Under the pieces are notes generated by a model. That model did not search any database, was not told where the DNA came from, and worked only from the letters and a program-made list of their open reading frames with translations. From the NCBI GenBank assembly GCA_016795485.1, contig JAEUHM010000044.1, positions 186,001-250,000 on the forward strand: a DNA stretch of 64,000 nt, in the 5' to 3' direction. The translations under genes were made by a program, and so were the position numbers. This DNA is from Verrucomicrobiaceae bacterium (lineage in GTDB: Bacteria; Verrucomicrobiota; Verrucomicrobiia; Verrucomicrobiales; Verrucomicrobiaceae). This document shows, in pieces, positions 1 through 8,181 of the stretch (positions within the stretch are counted from its first letter, which is position 1; each line of letters starts with the position of its first letter).

Positions 1-612
1 GCGGCCCCACATGCGTGCCTCGGGTGAGTTCGGGCTGTTGAACTGCGGCATCTTCTCGAAATCGATCGGACCAAACATATCCACAGCGCAGCTCACGGCG
101 CTGCTTTGATCGAGATGCTCGCCGACATCGAGTTTTTTCGCTTCACCACTGGCACCGACGAGCGCGGCAAGATGGCCACCCGCAGAGCTGCCCCACACGC
201 CGATGCGACCGGGAGCGAGGTTGTATTCCTTCGCATGAGCGCGCAGGAACCGAATCGCGGCCTTGCAGTCGGTGATTTGTGCGGGCCACTTCGCATCGCC
301 GCTTAGGCGGTAATTGATCGTCGCCACGGCGTAACCGCTCTTCATGAGATCGGCCCAGATGGCATGATTCTCCGCCTTGTCGCCGCCCATGAAGGCACCA
401 CCGTGAATCCACACGAGCAGCGGGCGCGGCCTGCCTTTCTTGAAAGAGGCGATGTCGAGCCTTTGCCGCGGATGCGCCTCCTTCACATAGGCCACCTCGC
501 CCGCAAACTCGGCTCCCGGCGGCAGGTTCGATGGAGCGCCTTGAGCGACCGCAAACAAGGTGAAGGCCACTAAGGCGAGAGTGACGAGAGCGGAGGCAGA
601 CGGCTGTTTCAT
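1..612 (-). CDS. Secreted alpha/beta hydrolase (BD-FAE/acetylesterase type), C-terminus beyond window
   Basis: Reading leftward from an ATG at 610-612 there is an open frame of 204 codons that runs off the window edge. It begins with a signal peptide (MKQPSASALVTLALVAFTLF). The oxyanion-hole motif HGGAF lies near residue 70 and the nucleophile elbow GSSAGGHLAAL near residue 145. These are hallmarks of the bacterial esterase/acetylxylan-esterase branch of alpha/beta hydrolases (BD-FAE, hormone-sensitive-lipase-like). The catalytic Asp and His would lie in the missing part. It is predicted to be exported and to remove acyl groups from a carbohydrate or small ester. It is divergent from a LacI-type regulator 183 bp away, so it is a candidate target of that regulator. 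Confidence 0.85.
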   Translation of the reverse strand, partial: MKQPSASALVTLALVAFTLFAVAQGAPSNLPPGAEFAGEVAYVKEAHPRQRLDIASFKKGRPRPLLVWIHGGAFMGGDKAENHAIWADLMKSGYAVATINYRLSGDAKWPAQITDCKAAIRFLRAHAKEYNLAPGRIGVWGSSAGGHLAALVGASGEAKKLDVGEHLDQSSAVSCAVDMFGPIDFEKMPQFNSPNSPEARMWGR

Positions 613-683
613 TTGGCAGATGCGTTCAGTGTGAAAGGCTTTCCAAAGTGGTGATGTCACAGGATCAAAGATCCGAGCAGTTC

Positions 684-695
684 GCAAGCGCTTGC
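684..695. promoter_or_regulatory. Perfect 12-bp palindrome, candidate LacI-family operator
   Basis: GCAAGCGCTTGC is a perfect palindrome with a central CG. It has the half-site pattern typical of LacI/GalR operators and sits in the 183-bp gap between the divergent esterase and the LacI-family regulator. A second short inverted repeat (GGATC-AAA-GATCC, 662-674) lies just upstream. Binding is inferred, not shown. Confidence 0.5.
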
Positions 696-795
696 TCATC
701 TCGCTGCCGCCTAGGCTTGAGAGCGGCGTGTCAAAAGACTGATTCCTCGGGCATATCCCGGCTGCACATCGCGCGTGACTTGTTATGCTGGCATC

Positions 796-1836
796 ATGCC
801 CACGCCTTCCACGCCCACGCTCAAAGACATCGCCCTTGCCACGGGAGTGTCGATCATGACGGTGTCGCGGGTGCTGCGTGGGGCACCAAAGGTGGCAGCT
901 GAGAAGCGGGATCTCATTTTGAAGGAGGCGAAACGTCTCAACTATCGGCCAGACCCGCATTTGATGCGCATGATGCAGGTCGTGCGTGGCAAAAAGGAAA
1001 AGCGACTGCGGGCTGTGATTGCCGTCATCCGCGAACATGTGCCGCAGGATGGGCTTTTGAGTCCTTCGTATCAGTATGTGCCGATTGAGAACATCCGACG
1101 CCGTGCGCACGGGCATGGTTACGCGGTGGAGGAGTTTTATCTGGGCAAGGACGGCCTCACGCCGAAGAAGCTGCAAAAGATCCTGTACGCACGCGGCATT
1201 GAGGGCGTGATCGTTTCGCCGCAGAGCATGACGCTGCCATGCAGCAGGCTCGATTACTCGCCCTTCGCGGCGGTGACGTTTGGCAATGCGATGAGCACAC
1301 CCGCGCTGCACATGTGCGCGGGAAACATGACGCTCGGCATTCACATGGCGGCCGAGCAACTCGCCGCCCGTGGTTATAAACGCATCGGCGTGGCGGTGAC
1401 GAAGTGGATCGTGAATCGCTCGCAGTTTGGCTACAGCGGCGGCCTGTTTCACTGGCAGCACGGCCTGCCGGAGTCGGATCGCGTGCCGCTGCTGCTCTTT
1501 CCGAGCAACGACATCAGCCAAGGCTTCGACGCCTTCTCGAAATGGATGCGAGAGCACCGACCGGACGCGCTCATCACCTTCGACACGCATGTCCCAGGCT
1601 GGCTGAAACGTCTCGACCTGCGTTTTCCGAACGACATCGGCTTCGTCGTGCATGACTGGACGCCGACGATGGAGGGATTTGCGGGCATCTACCAGCAACG
1701 CGACCACCTCGCCGCTGCCGCGGTCGATTTGATCGTCACGCAGCTCTCCCAGCACGAGCACGGCGTGCCTGCGGTGCCGCGTCAGATCATGATTCCGCCG
1801 CGCTGGGTCGATGGACCGAGCGTGCGGGCAGTGTAG
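796..1836 (+). CDS. LacI-family transcriptional regulator
   Basis: A protein of 346 residues if started at the ATG at 796. An upstream in-frame ATG (775) only adds an unconserved MTCYAGI leader. The N-terminus carries the LacI helix-turn-helix (TLKDIALATGVSIMTVSRVL, about residues 6-25) followed by the hinge region with NYRPDPHL. Residues from about 60 onward form the periplasmic-binding-protein-like effector domain. Such proteins repress or activate carbohydrate genes in response to a sugar ligand. The ligand cannot be read from the sequence. The adjacent divergent esterase and the palindrome at 684-695 suggest local regulation. Convergent with the FAD oxidoreductase downstream, with a 9-bp gap. 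Confidence 0.93.
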   Translation: MPTPSTPTLKDIALATGVSIMTVSRVLRGAPKVAAEKRDLILKEAKRLNYRPDPHLMRMMQVVRGKKEKRLRAVIAVIREHVPQDGLLSPSYQYVPIENIRRRAHGHGYAVEEFYLGKDGLTPKKLQKILYARGIEGVIVSPQSMTLPCSRLDYSPFAAVTFGNAMSTPALHMCAGNMTLGIHMAAEQLAARGYKRIGVAVTKWIVNRSQFGYSGGLFHWQHGLPESDRVPLLLFPSNDISQGFDAFSKWMREHRPDALITFDTHVPGWLKRLDLRFPNDIGFVVHDWTPTMEGFAGIYQQRDHLAAAAVDLIVTQLSQHEHGVPAVPRQIMIPPRWVDGPSVRAV

Positions 1837-1845
1837 GCATGAAGT

Positions 1846-4089
1846 TTACTCCCCGATCCACACCCAACGCACGCCGTCGATGCCGATACGGCCATCTGCG
1901 CCGCCATTCGTCATCTCGACGAAGCCACTATCGCCGGCTTTGAAGGTGAACTCGCCAATGGGGACAAAAGCGAAGGGCGTGGTCTCGGTGCGTTGATCGA
2001 GGGTGAGCTTGGCAGTTCCACTGGCGTGTTTGATGGTGATGGGCGTATTGGTGGCCAGTGCCTTGGAGGGACGGAACCCTATGCAGACTTGGTAACGGCC
2101 GGTGAGCGGCAGCGTGGGCTGGAAGTGGGCGCGCACGGGGCTGACTTTGCCTTTCATCAAGACATCGCGATGTGTGCCGGGGCCGGTGAAGACATCGGAG
2201 AAGCGCAGCGGCTTGGTGAGCAGCATGTCGGGCAGCGTGCCGTTCCAGCGACCGGACATTTCGGCGTCAAACTCATCCATGGTGATGTCTCGTGCCTCGG
2301 CGCTGCCGACCGGGACTTCGGTGGTGAGGAGACGTTTGCGACCAGCGGCATCGGTGACGAGCAGACTGACGGTGTGGACTTTTTCGAGGTCAAAGCTGCG
2401 CACCACGCGCTCGCCTTCACCGCCGACTTTGCCAGTGCCGTCGAAGTCCCACACGATTTGCTTGAGCGGGTCTTTGAGCGTGCCGGAGACGGCTTTGAAA
2501 ATGACCTTCTCGCCGAGCTTCGGATGCTTCGGCGTCCAAGTGAGCTTCACCTGCGGTTGATAGCCGCAATCGAGCACGGAGCCTTCCGCGAGCAGCAGTT
2601 CACGCAGAGCTTTGACGTCGATGTCCTGCACGCTCTTCTTCGTGGTGAGTGTGAGGTGCGCGGCATCGCCCGCAGCGTGGCCGAGCATCATATAGACCGG
2701 CTCCATGCGCAGCGAACAGTAGGCGATGTGCGTGGCGGAGCAGCATACGGGCACGAGCAAGTTCACCACATCCGGCGGCGTCAGGCTACGATACGGGATG
2801 TCGTAGTTGTTGCACGCGACATGCCGCGTGTGCTCGGGCACGAGTCGTTCGCCTTCGCGCAAAAACTGCACGGTGTGGCAGTCGATGCCGTAGCTGCCGG
2901 TGGCGATGCCGTCGGCCTTCCAGCGGTCCTGCGTGAGGTCCTGCTCGTGTAAAACATACGCGCCGACCATGCGCCGCGCCTCGCGCACATAGAGCTGGAA
3001 GGGGAAGTGACCGCTGTCGGGGAACTCATCCTTCGGCAGGCCCCACTTGTGTGATTCGGCGCGGAACGCCTCGGGCAGCTCCGGATCGTTTTGCACATAG
3101 TAGAGCAGGCTCTGCGCGCGGTCGCGGATGCGCGCGGCGATGCGGTCGCGCAGCTCCCAATCGCCCTCGGCATAGCCTTCGCTGTTGCCGGGCCAGTCGA
3201 ACCAGTTGGCGTCGTATTTGTAGCCGGGATGCCATTTGTCGATGGTGGTGAAAAAGTCGCCAAAGCCCTGCGCACGGCCTTCTTTGATGCGCTTCCCATG
3301 CGTGGCGATGAAGGGCGTGGGGTCGTAGTGCGCGGGCTTCGGAAAGAGCACGCGATTGGCCGTGTCGGAGGTCACGGTGACGCGGTAATTGTAGGCCATC
3401 GTGCGGTGGTCGCCCATGCCGCGCTGTTCCTTCGGCCCCATGCTCACACCGGCGAGCGTTTCGCCATACTCGGCACGCGCCTCGCGCCCCACGCGATACG
3501 GCACATGCGCGCCCGCCATGAGATCGCCCTCGTAGCTGGCATCAATGAAGACATCACCGCTGAAAGTGCGCGTGATTTTCGCCGCCATGTCATCGACGAT
3601 GAGGCCGGTGATGCGATCCGATCCCTCCACACGGCCAAACTCCGGCAGCACGCCGCGATAGCGGCAGTTCCGCCACACCTTGATGCCCGGCTGCTCCTTG
3701 AGCATCTGCTCAAAGATCAACTCCGCCACATGCGGCTCAAACGTCGCGCCATTGCGGCAGGCTTTGAACTCCTTCGAGTCCGCGCCGTATTTGTCCGTGT
3801 AAAACTTCACGATGCGCGTGAAGAAGTCCTTCGACAGCCCGCCAATCGTCTCCCGGTCCCCCATGTCAGAGGCCACCAACCCGCCGCTGACCACACCGCC
3901 GACATGCGCATTGATGTCCACCAGCGCGACCGTGTGCCCGTGCTTGGCTGCGGCAATCGCCGCCATCACCCCCGCAGGCGTGCCGCCATAGACGACGACC
4001 TCGGCTTTCTCTGGTGGTGGCGCATCTGCGGCGTGAATGGAAGAAGATGCGAGGGCAATGGAAGCGAGAAGGGCGAGTTTGGAATGCAT
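1846..4089 (-). CDS. Secreted FAD-dependent oxidoreductase with C-terminal PKD-like and sugar-binding-like domains
   Basis: 747 residues. A Sec signal peptide ending ...SSIHA is followed by the dinucleotide-binding motif (VVVYGGTPAGVMAAIAAAK, about 30-50) and the GGVVSGGL segment typical of the FAD_oxidored family (PF12831), which is abundant in planctomycetes and Verrucomicrobiota. The FAD domain runs to about residue 510. Next comes a PKD/Ig-like stretch (VIFKAVSGTL..., about 525-600), then a terminal beta-sandwich ending IGIDGVRWVWIGE that resembles the golvesin/xanthan-lyase carbohydrate-binding-like domain. The substrate is unknown; a polysaccharide or sugar is plausible given the C-terminal module. 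Transcribed convergently to the LacI regulator. Nothing is co-directional upstream for about 900 bp, so it is probably monocistronic. Confidence 0.88.
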   Translation of the reverse strand: MHSKLALLASIALASSSIHAADAPPPEKAEVVVYGGTPAGVMAAIAAAKHGHTVALVDINAHVGGVVSGGLVASDMGDRETIGGLSKDFFTRIVKFYTDKYGADSKEFKACRNGATFEPHVAELIFEQMLKEQPGIKVWRNCRYRGVLPEFGRVEGSDRITGLIVDDMAAKITRTFSGDVFIDASYEGDLMAGAHVPYRVGREARAEYGETLAGVSMGPKEQRGMGDHRTMAYNYRVTVTSDTANRVLFPKPAHYDPTPFIATHGKRIKEGRAQGFGDFFTTIDKWHPGYKYDANWFDWPGNSEGYAEGDWELRDRIAARIRDRAQSLLYYVQNDPELPEAFRAESHKWGLPKDEFPDSGHFPFQLYVREARRMVGAYVLHEQDLTQDRWKADGIATGSYGIDCHTVQFLREGERLVPEHTRHVACNNYDIPYRSLTPPDVVNLLVPVCCSATHIAYCSLRMEPVYMMLGHAAGDAAHLTLTTKKSVQDIDVKALRELLLAEGSVLDCGYQPQVKLTWTPKHPKLGEKVIFKAVSGTLKDPLKQIVWDFDGTGKVGGEGERVVRSFDLEKVHTVSLLVTDAAGRKRLLTTEVPVGSAEARDITMDEFDAEMSGRWNGTLPDMLLTKPLRFSDVFTGPGTHRDVLMKGKVSPVRAHFQPTLPLTGRYQVCIGFRPSKALATNTPITIKHASGTAKLTLDQRTETTPFAFVPIGEFTFKAGDSGFVEMTNGGADGRIGIDGVRWVWIGE

Positions 4090-5015
4090 TCCCCAGTATC
4101 AGCATGACTGCCGCGAATGTGACGAGAAAAGTTCATGCGCTGACCTTCTGGATGCCCCATTTGGGTCCAAAGGACACTCAATTGCCCTTCAGATTACAAA
4201 ATCATCTAGCTGGCACCAAGCCAGCCATCGTCATCGAATCGTTTCCTGAATCTCTCCATGCTAAGCATTGATAATTAGCCGCCTCCCATCGTCGCTACGT
4301 GACGCAGGAGATCGTCCAACTCATTGAGACGGCCCTGACGGTGGAGGAAAAAACTCGCCCCGCTTCAACGCACGCTGTGACTCATAGAAAGATCCCCGCG
4401 GAGCAGATCCCCAGAGTAAGCAGCAACATGGTCATAGGCGTTAGTGTGACAGAATCGCAGCAGCTAGCCGAAATAGAGCCGTTGGAGGCGATGCAGAGGG
4501 GTTGCTGAAAAAGAAGCTCAGGGGGTGGATAATGAGCTCTTCGCGTTAATCTTGGGTGTTGGCGAAGAGGTCTGCCAAGTGGTCACTCTTGAGTCTGAGC
4601 GAAATGCACTCAATGGAGTTGCCGTCCAGGGCGTGGAGCGGCTAAAACTCTGTGCTGAAGTGATGCGGGTTGAGGCATCAGGCCAACTGACGTTGTCGAG
4701 CTCCGGTTGCACCCCTTACACACTCGATCAATTAGCTCATTAATACCGCTGGAGTAGAAGGCGTTGATCCAGGCCAGTAGCGCCATTTCTTCAACGTTAC
4801 CGATTAGCGTAACCACAAGCGATCCGAGTCCAGCCAAAGCGCCCAGACACACAACCCCGTGAGGGGCCGCGGCGTGCAATGCATCGGCAGTTCCAGTTCT
4901 TTTCGCCTCGCACGTTAAGTACTAGGGTTGATGAGCCAACGAGCCACGCAGCCCAACGACGCTAGCCTTAGCTTCGTACGACTTCCTTTTTTTCGATCTT
5001 GTTTTAAGAGTCGAT
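4090..5015. other. Gene-poor, apparently decayed intergenic stretch
   Basis: 926 bp without a convincing gene. Short frames on both strands (for example 4299-4508 + and 4525-4743 +) lack recognisable domains and break into one another. The only hint of homology is a minus-strand fragment at 4610-4879, listed separately. The stretch may hold the promoter of the FAD oxidoreductase and the 3' end of the efp transcript, but I see no clear terminator. Confidence 0.5.
4610..4879 (-). pseudogene. Possible decayed transposase helix-turn-helix fragment
   Basis: The open frame contains ALLAWINAFYSSGINELIDR. Its pattern (W-x-x-x-F-x-x-x-G-x-x-x-L-x-D-R) weakly resembles the helix-turn-helix region of IS630-type transposases. 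No catalytic DDE segment, terminal inverted repeat or target-site duplication is visible, and the reading frame breaks on either side. It may be chance. If real, it is an old IS relic in a decayed region. Confidence 0.2.
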
Positions 5016-5579
5016 CTAGGCGCGGCCGAGGTAGCTGCCGTCCTCGGTCTTAATGCTGATGCGCTCTCCTGGTCCGATGAACAACGGCACCTGCACTTGT
5101 AATCCAGTCTCCATCACCGCTGCCTTGTAGACGTTGTTCGCGGAATCGCCCTTCACTCCTTCTGGCGCTTCGGCCACAGTCAGGACGATAGAAGCGGGTA
5201 ACTCCACAGCAGCGATCGTGTCATCGGTGAAGACCAAGTTGTATTTCTCACCTTCCACCAAATACAGCTTTACCGGTTCAATAAGATCCTCACCCACAAG
5301 AACGTCATCAAAGGTCTCCGGGTGGATGAAATGGTAACCACTGGTGTCCTTGTAGCTATATTCATGCGGCTCACGGTTGAGATTCACTGCGTCAAGAGAC
5401 TCGTTCGAAGTCAGTCGGAGATTGGTCACTCGCCCAGTAGTCAGGCCGCGAATCGACATTTGCACGTAGGAGGCCATCCGCGGTGGCGTCTTCAGTTCCG
5501 TGCTCGTAATAATGCACACATCGTTGTTGTGACGCACGGCTTGGCCGCGGCGGAGGTTAATGACAGGAGTGTTAGCCAT
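5016..5579 (-). CDS. efp: Translation elongation factor P
   Basis: 187 residues, the usual EF-P length, with the three OB-like beta domains and the conserved C-terminal GERISIKTEDGSYLGRA. EF-P binds the ribosomal E site and relieves stalling at polyproline. The domain I loop that reaches the peptidyl-transferase centre reads ELKTPPRMASYVQ, placing Arg34 where E. coli EF-P has its modified lysine and where EarP-type EF-Ps have the rhamnosylated arginine. The loop has no extra residue, unlike EfpL/YeiP. The PP preceding the Arg differs from the SGRN of classical rhamnosylated EF-Ps, so the modification state is uncertain. The polyproline-rich kinase at 14.1 kb would be a natural client. Confidence 0.97.
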   Translation of the reverse strand: MANTPVINLRRGQAVRHNNDVCIITSTELKTPPRMASYVQMSIRGLTTGRVTNLRLTSNESLDAVNLNREPHEYSYKDTSGYHFIHPETFDDVLVGEDLIEPVKLYLVEGEKYNLVFTDDTIAAVELPASIVLTVAEAPEGVKGDSANNVYKAAVMETGLQVQVPLFIGPGERISIKTEDGSYLGRA

Positions 5580-5779
5580 GACTTGTTCGGCGGAGTTAAA
5601 AGGGCGGCCTTATTGACGGCATTTCGCCCCGTTTGCAAGGGCTAAAGTGGCGCATTCCCAATGACTACCTTCACCCTTTGGACTCGAAGAGATGAGGATT
5701 CACGCTGTCCAAGAACAGCCGACAACAAAAATGTAGCCATTTCAGTTCACTTTTGGTAAAAAACCCACTCGATAATCTT

Positions 5780-6226
5780 ATGAAGCGACTCATCGCATTA
5801 CTAGTCGGTGCAACTCTCGTTGCAGGGGTCCAGGCAGCTGAAAAAGCCAAATCGTCCTCCAAAAAGACAGATACGGCGAAAACAGAGAAAACCGAGGCAC
5901 CAGCAGGTCCAAAAGTTTCTGGGAAGTCTCAGGAAGCTGCCGACGGCCTTACTGCTGCTCAGAAGAAGGCACTGCTATCGCTTTTGAATGAAGGGACAGA
6001 AAAGCAACTTGAGAGCCTCCCAGGCCTCGGAGATACCCGGGCCAAAGCACTCATCAAGGCTCGGCCTCTAAAGGAGGTCACAGACCTCCTCGGAGTCGAG
6101 GGAGTTGGTGAAGGGACTTTCATGGACATTGTCGCTCAAGCCAAAAAGGGACTTGAGAAGCCGGAAGAAGGTGAACCAAAAAAGAAGCCTACAACGAAAA
6201 AGGGCAAAAAGAAGACCACCAAGTAG
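5780..6226 (+). CDS. Secreted ComEA-like helix-hairpin-helix protein with Lys-rich tail
   Basis: 148 residues from the ATG at 5780. The upstream in-frame start at 5753 would place a charged leader before an otherwise perfect signal peptide (MKRLIALLVGATLVAGVQAA). A Lys/Thr/Glu-rich linker follows. Then a helix-hairpin-helix pair (LESLPGLGDTRAKALIKARP ... VEGVGEGTFMDIVAQAK, about residues 78-120) resembles the DNA-binding ComEA/HhH_3 domain. The C-terminus (KKKPTTKKGKKKTTK) is strongly basic. ComEA-type proteins bind incoming DNA during natural transformation; an exported HhH protein with a cationic tail fits extracytoplasmic DNA binding, but no other competence gene is nearby. Confidence 0.75.
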   Translation: MKRLIALLVGATLVAGVQAAEKAKSSSKKTDTAKTEKTEAPAGPKVSGKSQEAADGLTAAQKKALLSLLNEGTEKQLESLPGLGDTRAKALIKARPLKEVTDLLGVEGVGEGTFMDIVAQAKKGLEKPEEGEPKKKPTTKKGKKKTTK

Positions 6227-6258
6227 CTGCTGAACTAGACTAGCAACGGCATCAGGTC

Positions 6259-6462
6259 ATGCTGAACACGCAGGAGATCAAAATCATCCTGTTTGTGCTC
6301 GCCTTGATTCTTTTGGGCACAATCGTTCAAAATTGCCGCACGGTCTCGCCACCGCTTGGCAAAGATCGAAGGTCTAAAACAAAAAAGACAGTCGGAAGCC
6401 GGGAGTTGCCATCAGCAGCTCCCGGTCTGGCTTTTGTAGGTTCATCATCCACAGCTTTTTGA
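6259..6462 (+). CDS. Small single-pass membrane protein (hypothetical)
   Basis: 67-codon frame, 32 bp after the HhH gene and in the same direction. It starts MLNTQEIKIILFVLALILLG, with one clear transmembrane segment, followed by a basic segment. I do not recognise a family. The putative transcription terminator hairpin at 6399-6425 lies inside its last third, so either the frame reads through the terminator or only part of it is genuine. Placement behind the HhH gene suggests co-transcription if it is real. Confidence 0.4.
   Translation: MLNTQEIKIILFVLALILLGTIVQNCRTVSPPLGKDRRSKTKKTVGSRELPSAAPGLAFVGSSSTAF
6399..6425 (+). terminator. Probable rho-independent terminator after the HhH gene
   Basis: CCGGGAG (6399-6405) pairs with CTCCCGG (6419-6425) across a 13-nt loop. 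TCTGGCTTTTG follows, giving a short T tract. The hairpin overlaps the 3' end of the small ORF at 6259-6462. Confidence 0.5.
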
Positions 6463-6535
6463 GCGTGTTTGAACCAATCTCAGGCTTCTGAGCTTGACGT
6501 CTGGCGGTTACTCACGTCATTCTGCGTGCCTAACC

Positions 6536-8164
6536 ATGAGCACTAACCAGGTCAGGATGTCGACAACCAACCGTGTTGTACAACTCGTTGCTAGCGGCGA
6601 TCTTCGTCTGTCAGCCAACCAGACATGCTGGCCAGCACAGGCCGCGATGGAAGAAGCACTTGCTGCTGTTCTAAAAAGCGAGGGCGTACGTATTGAACGC
6701 GCTCATCCATTCAAAAAGCCCGAGGGTCATGGATTTATCGCAAGTCAGCGAGAGGGGATTCAGGTTTTCAGAAAAATCGAACCAACTGAGCCCCTGATTG
6801 TTGCAGAGGCAGTCTGGCAATATTCCCACCATGTTCTCGCCGGCCTTACCACGCACAAAGGCCCAATACTTACCGTAGCAAATTGGTCAGGGCAGTGGCC
6901 GGGCCTTGTCGGAATGCTAAACCTCAATGGATCCCTAACCAAAGCTGGCGTGAAGTACTCCACTCTTTGGAGTGTTGACTTCAAGGATGAGTTTTTCATC
7001 ACCAAGCTCCGGGAGTGGCTCAAAACAGGCACAATCACCCACGACAGCTCACACGTTCACTCGTTTGAGTCCGTTAAGTTGCCTCCACAAACCCTTCGGA
7101 CTGGGGAGCAGCTCGCGCTTCAACTCCAGCATGACAAAGCCATCATGGGTGTGTTTGACGAGGGCTGTATGGGGATGTACAACGCCATCGTTCCTGACCA
7201 TGCACTTCACGCATGTGGAGTGTTTAAGGAGCGCCTTTCGCAGTCTGCATTGTATCACGAAACCAAGCAAACCTCAGACAAAGAAGCTGATGATGTCTAT
7301 GACTGGCTGGTCAAGAAAGGCTTCACGTTCCACATAGGAAAGAAGGCCGCCACCGAACTCACTCGCGAGCAAGTTCGCACTCAATGCAAAATGTACATCG
7401 CCGCGTTGCGAATCGCAGACGATTTCGGATGCGATTGCATCGGCATTCAGTACCAGCAAGGCCTCAAAGACCTTCTTCCCGCTTCCGATTTAGTTGAGGG
7501 ACTACTCAATAACAGTGATCGTCCACCTGTGCGTGTTCGGAATGCCTCAAGAGTGCTCTACAAATCTGAACCGCTTGTTCACTTCAATGAAGTCGACGAG
7601 TGCGCTGGTCTCGATGGTCTCATCACTCAAAGAGTCCACCGTGCACTCGACCAGCCAGTGGAGAATACACTTCACGATGTCCGCTGGGGCGAAGACTATA
7701 ACGGACAGTTTGTATGGGTATTCCTCATCAGTGGCGCTGCTCCACCAGCCCATTTCGTCGGAGGATACAAGGGCACTGAAGGCTTTAGACAGCCTCCCAT
7801 GTATTTCCCAAACGGAGGAAGCACCGTCCGAGGCGTCAGCAAGCCAGGCGAGATCATTTGGAGCAGAATCTTTGTCGAGAACGAGCAACTCCACATGGAT
7901 ATAGGCCGTGGAACGGTCGTCGAGCTTCCAAAAGCCGAGACCGAGCGCCGATGGAATCTGACGACACCTCAATGGCCCATCATGCACGCTGTTCTGCATG
8001 GAGTGAGCCGTGATCAAATGATGGCGAGGCACAAGGCAAACCACATCCAGGTTGCTTATGCTGGAAACGCCCACACGGCAGACGAGTGCATGTTTACGAA
8101 AGCGGCATTCGCTCACTCACTTGGCATCAAAGTGAGCTTCTGTGGCGTCTCAGGAAAAAAGTAG
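6536..8164 (+). CDS. L-fucose/L-arabinose isomerase-like protein
   Basis: 542 residues from the ATG at 6536. The frame extends 14 codons upstream without conserved sequence, and a second ATG at 6557 is also possible. The fold pattern is that of the FucI/AraA isomerase superfamily: an N-terminal Rossmann-like half with [19 protein letters not shown], a central [14 protein letters not shown] segment matching the metal-site Glu region, and a C-terminal beta domain ([12 protein letters not shown]..., ...[23 protein letters not shown]). The HKANH segment resembles the histidine-containing end of the fucose isomerase C-domain. It is probably cytoplasmic and acts on a deoxy- or pentose sugar. The exact substrate is unknown. 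It converges on the WD40-cytochrome gene. Confidence 0.8.
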   Translation: MSTNQVRMSTTNRVVQLVASGDLRLSANQTCWPAQAAMEEALAAVLKSEGVRIERAHPFKKPEGHGFIASQREGIQVFRKIEPTEPLIVAEAVWQYSHHVLAGLTTHKGPILTVANWSGQWPGLVGMLNLNGSLTKAGVKYSTLWSVDFKDEFFITKLREWLKTGTITHDSSHVHSFESVKLPPQTLRTGEQLALQLQHDKAIMGVFDEGCMGMYNAIVPDHALHACGVFKERLSQSALYHETKQTSDKEADDVYDWLVKKGFTFHIGKKAATELTREQVRTQCKMYIAALRIADDFGCDCIGIQYQQGLKDLLPASDLVEGLLNNSDRPPVRVRNASRVLYKSEPLVHFNEVDECAGLDGLITQRVHRALDQPVENTLHDVRWGEDYNGQFVWVFLISGAAPPAHFVGGYKGTEGFRQPPMYFPNGGSTVRGVSKPGEIIWSRIFVENEQLHMDIGRGTVVELPKAETERRWNLTTPQWPIMHAVLHGVSRDQMMARHKANHIQVAYAGNAHTADECMFTKAAFAHSLGIKVSFCGVSGKK

Positions 8165-8181
8165 GCCTTTGGAGCCTACTT
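8159..8181. terminator. Bidirectional terminator hairpin spanning both stop codons
   Basis: AAGTAGGC pairs with GCCTACTT around a 7-nt loop. The plus-strand isomerase stop (TAG, 8162-8164) and the minus-strand WD40 gene stop (TAG, 8176-8178) both lie inside the stem. On the minus strand the stem is followed by TTTTTT (complement of the A run just before 8161), a canonical rho-independent terminator for the minus-strand operon. Confidence 0.75.

Noticed and set aside
3091..4107. 338-codon plus-strand frame opposite the FAD oxidoreductase (and a 319-codon one at 1993-2952)
   Set aside because: They are antisense shadows of a strongly supported gene in GC-rich DNA and show no domains or signal sequence.
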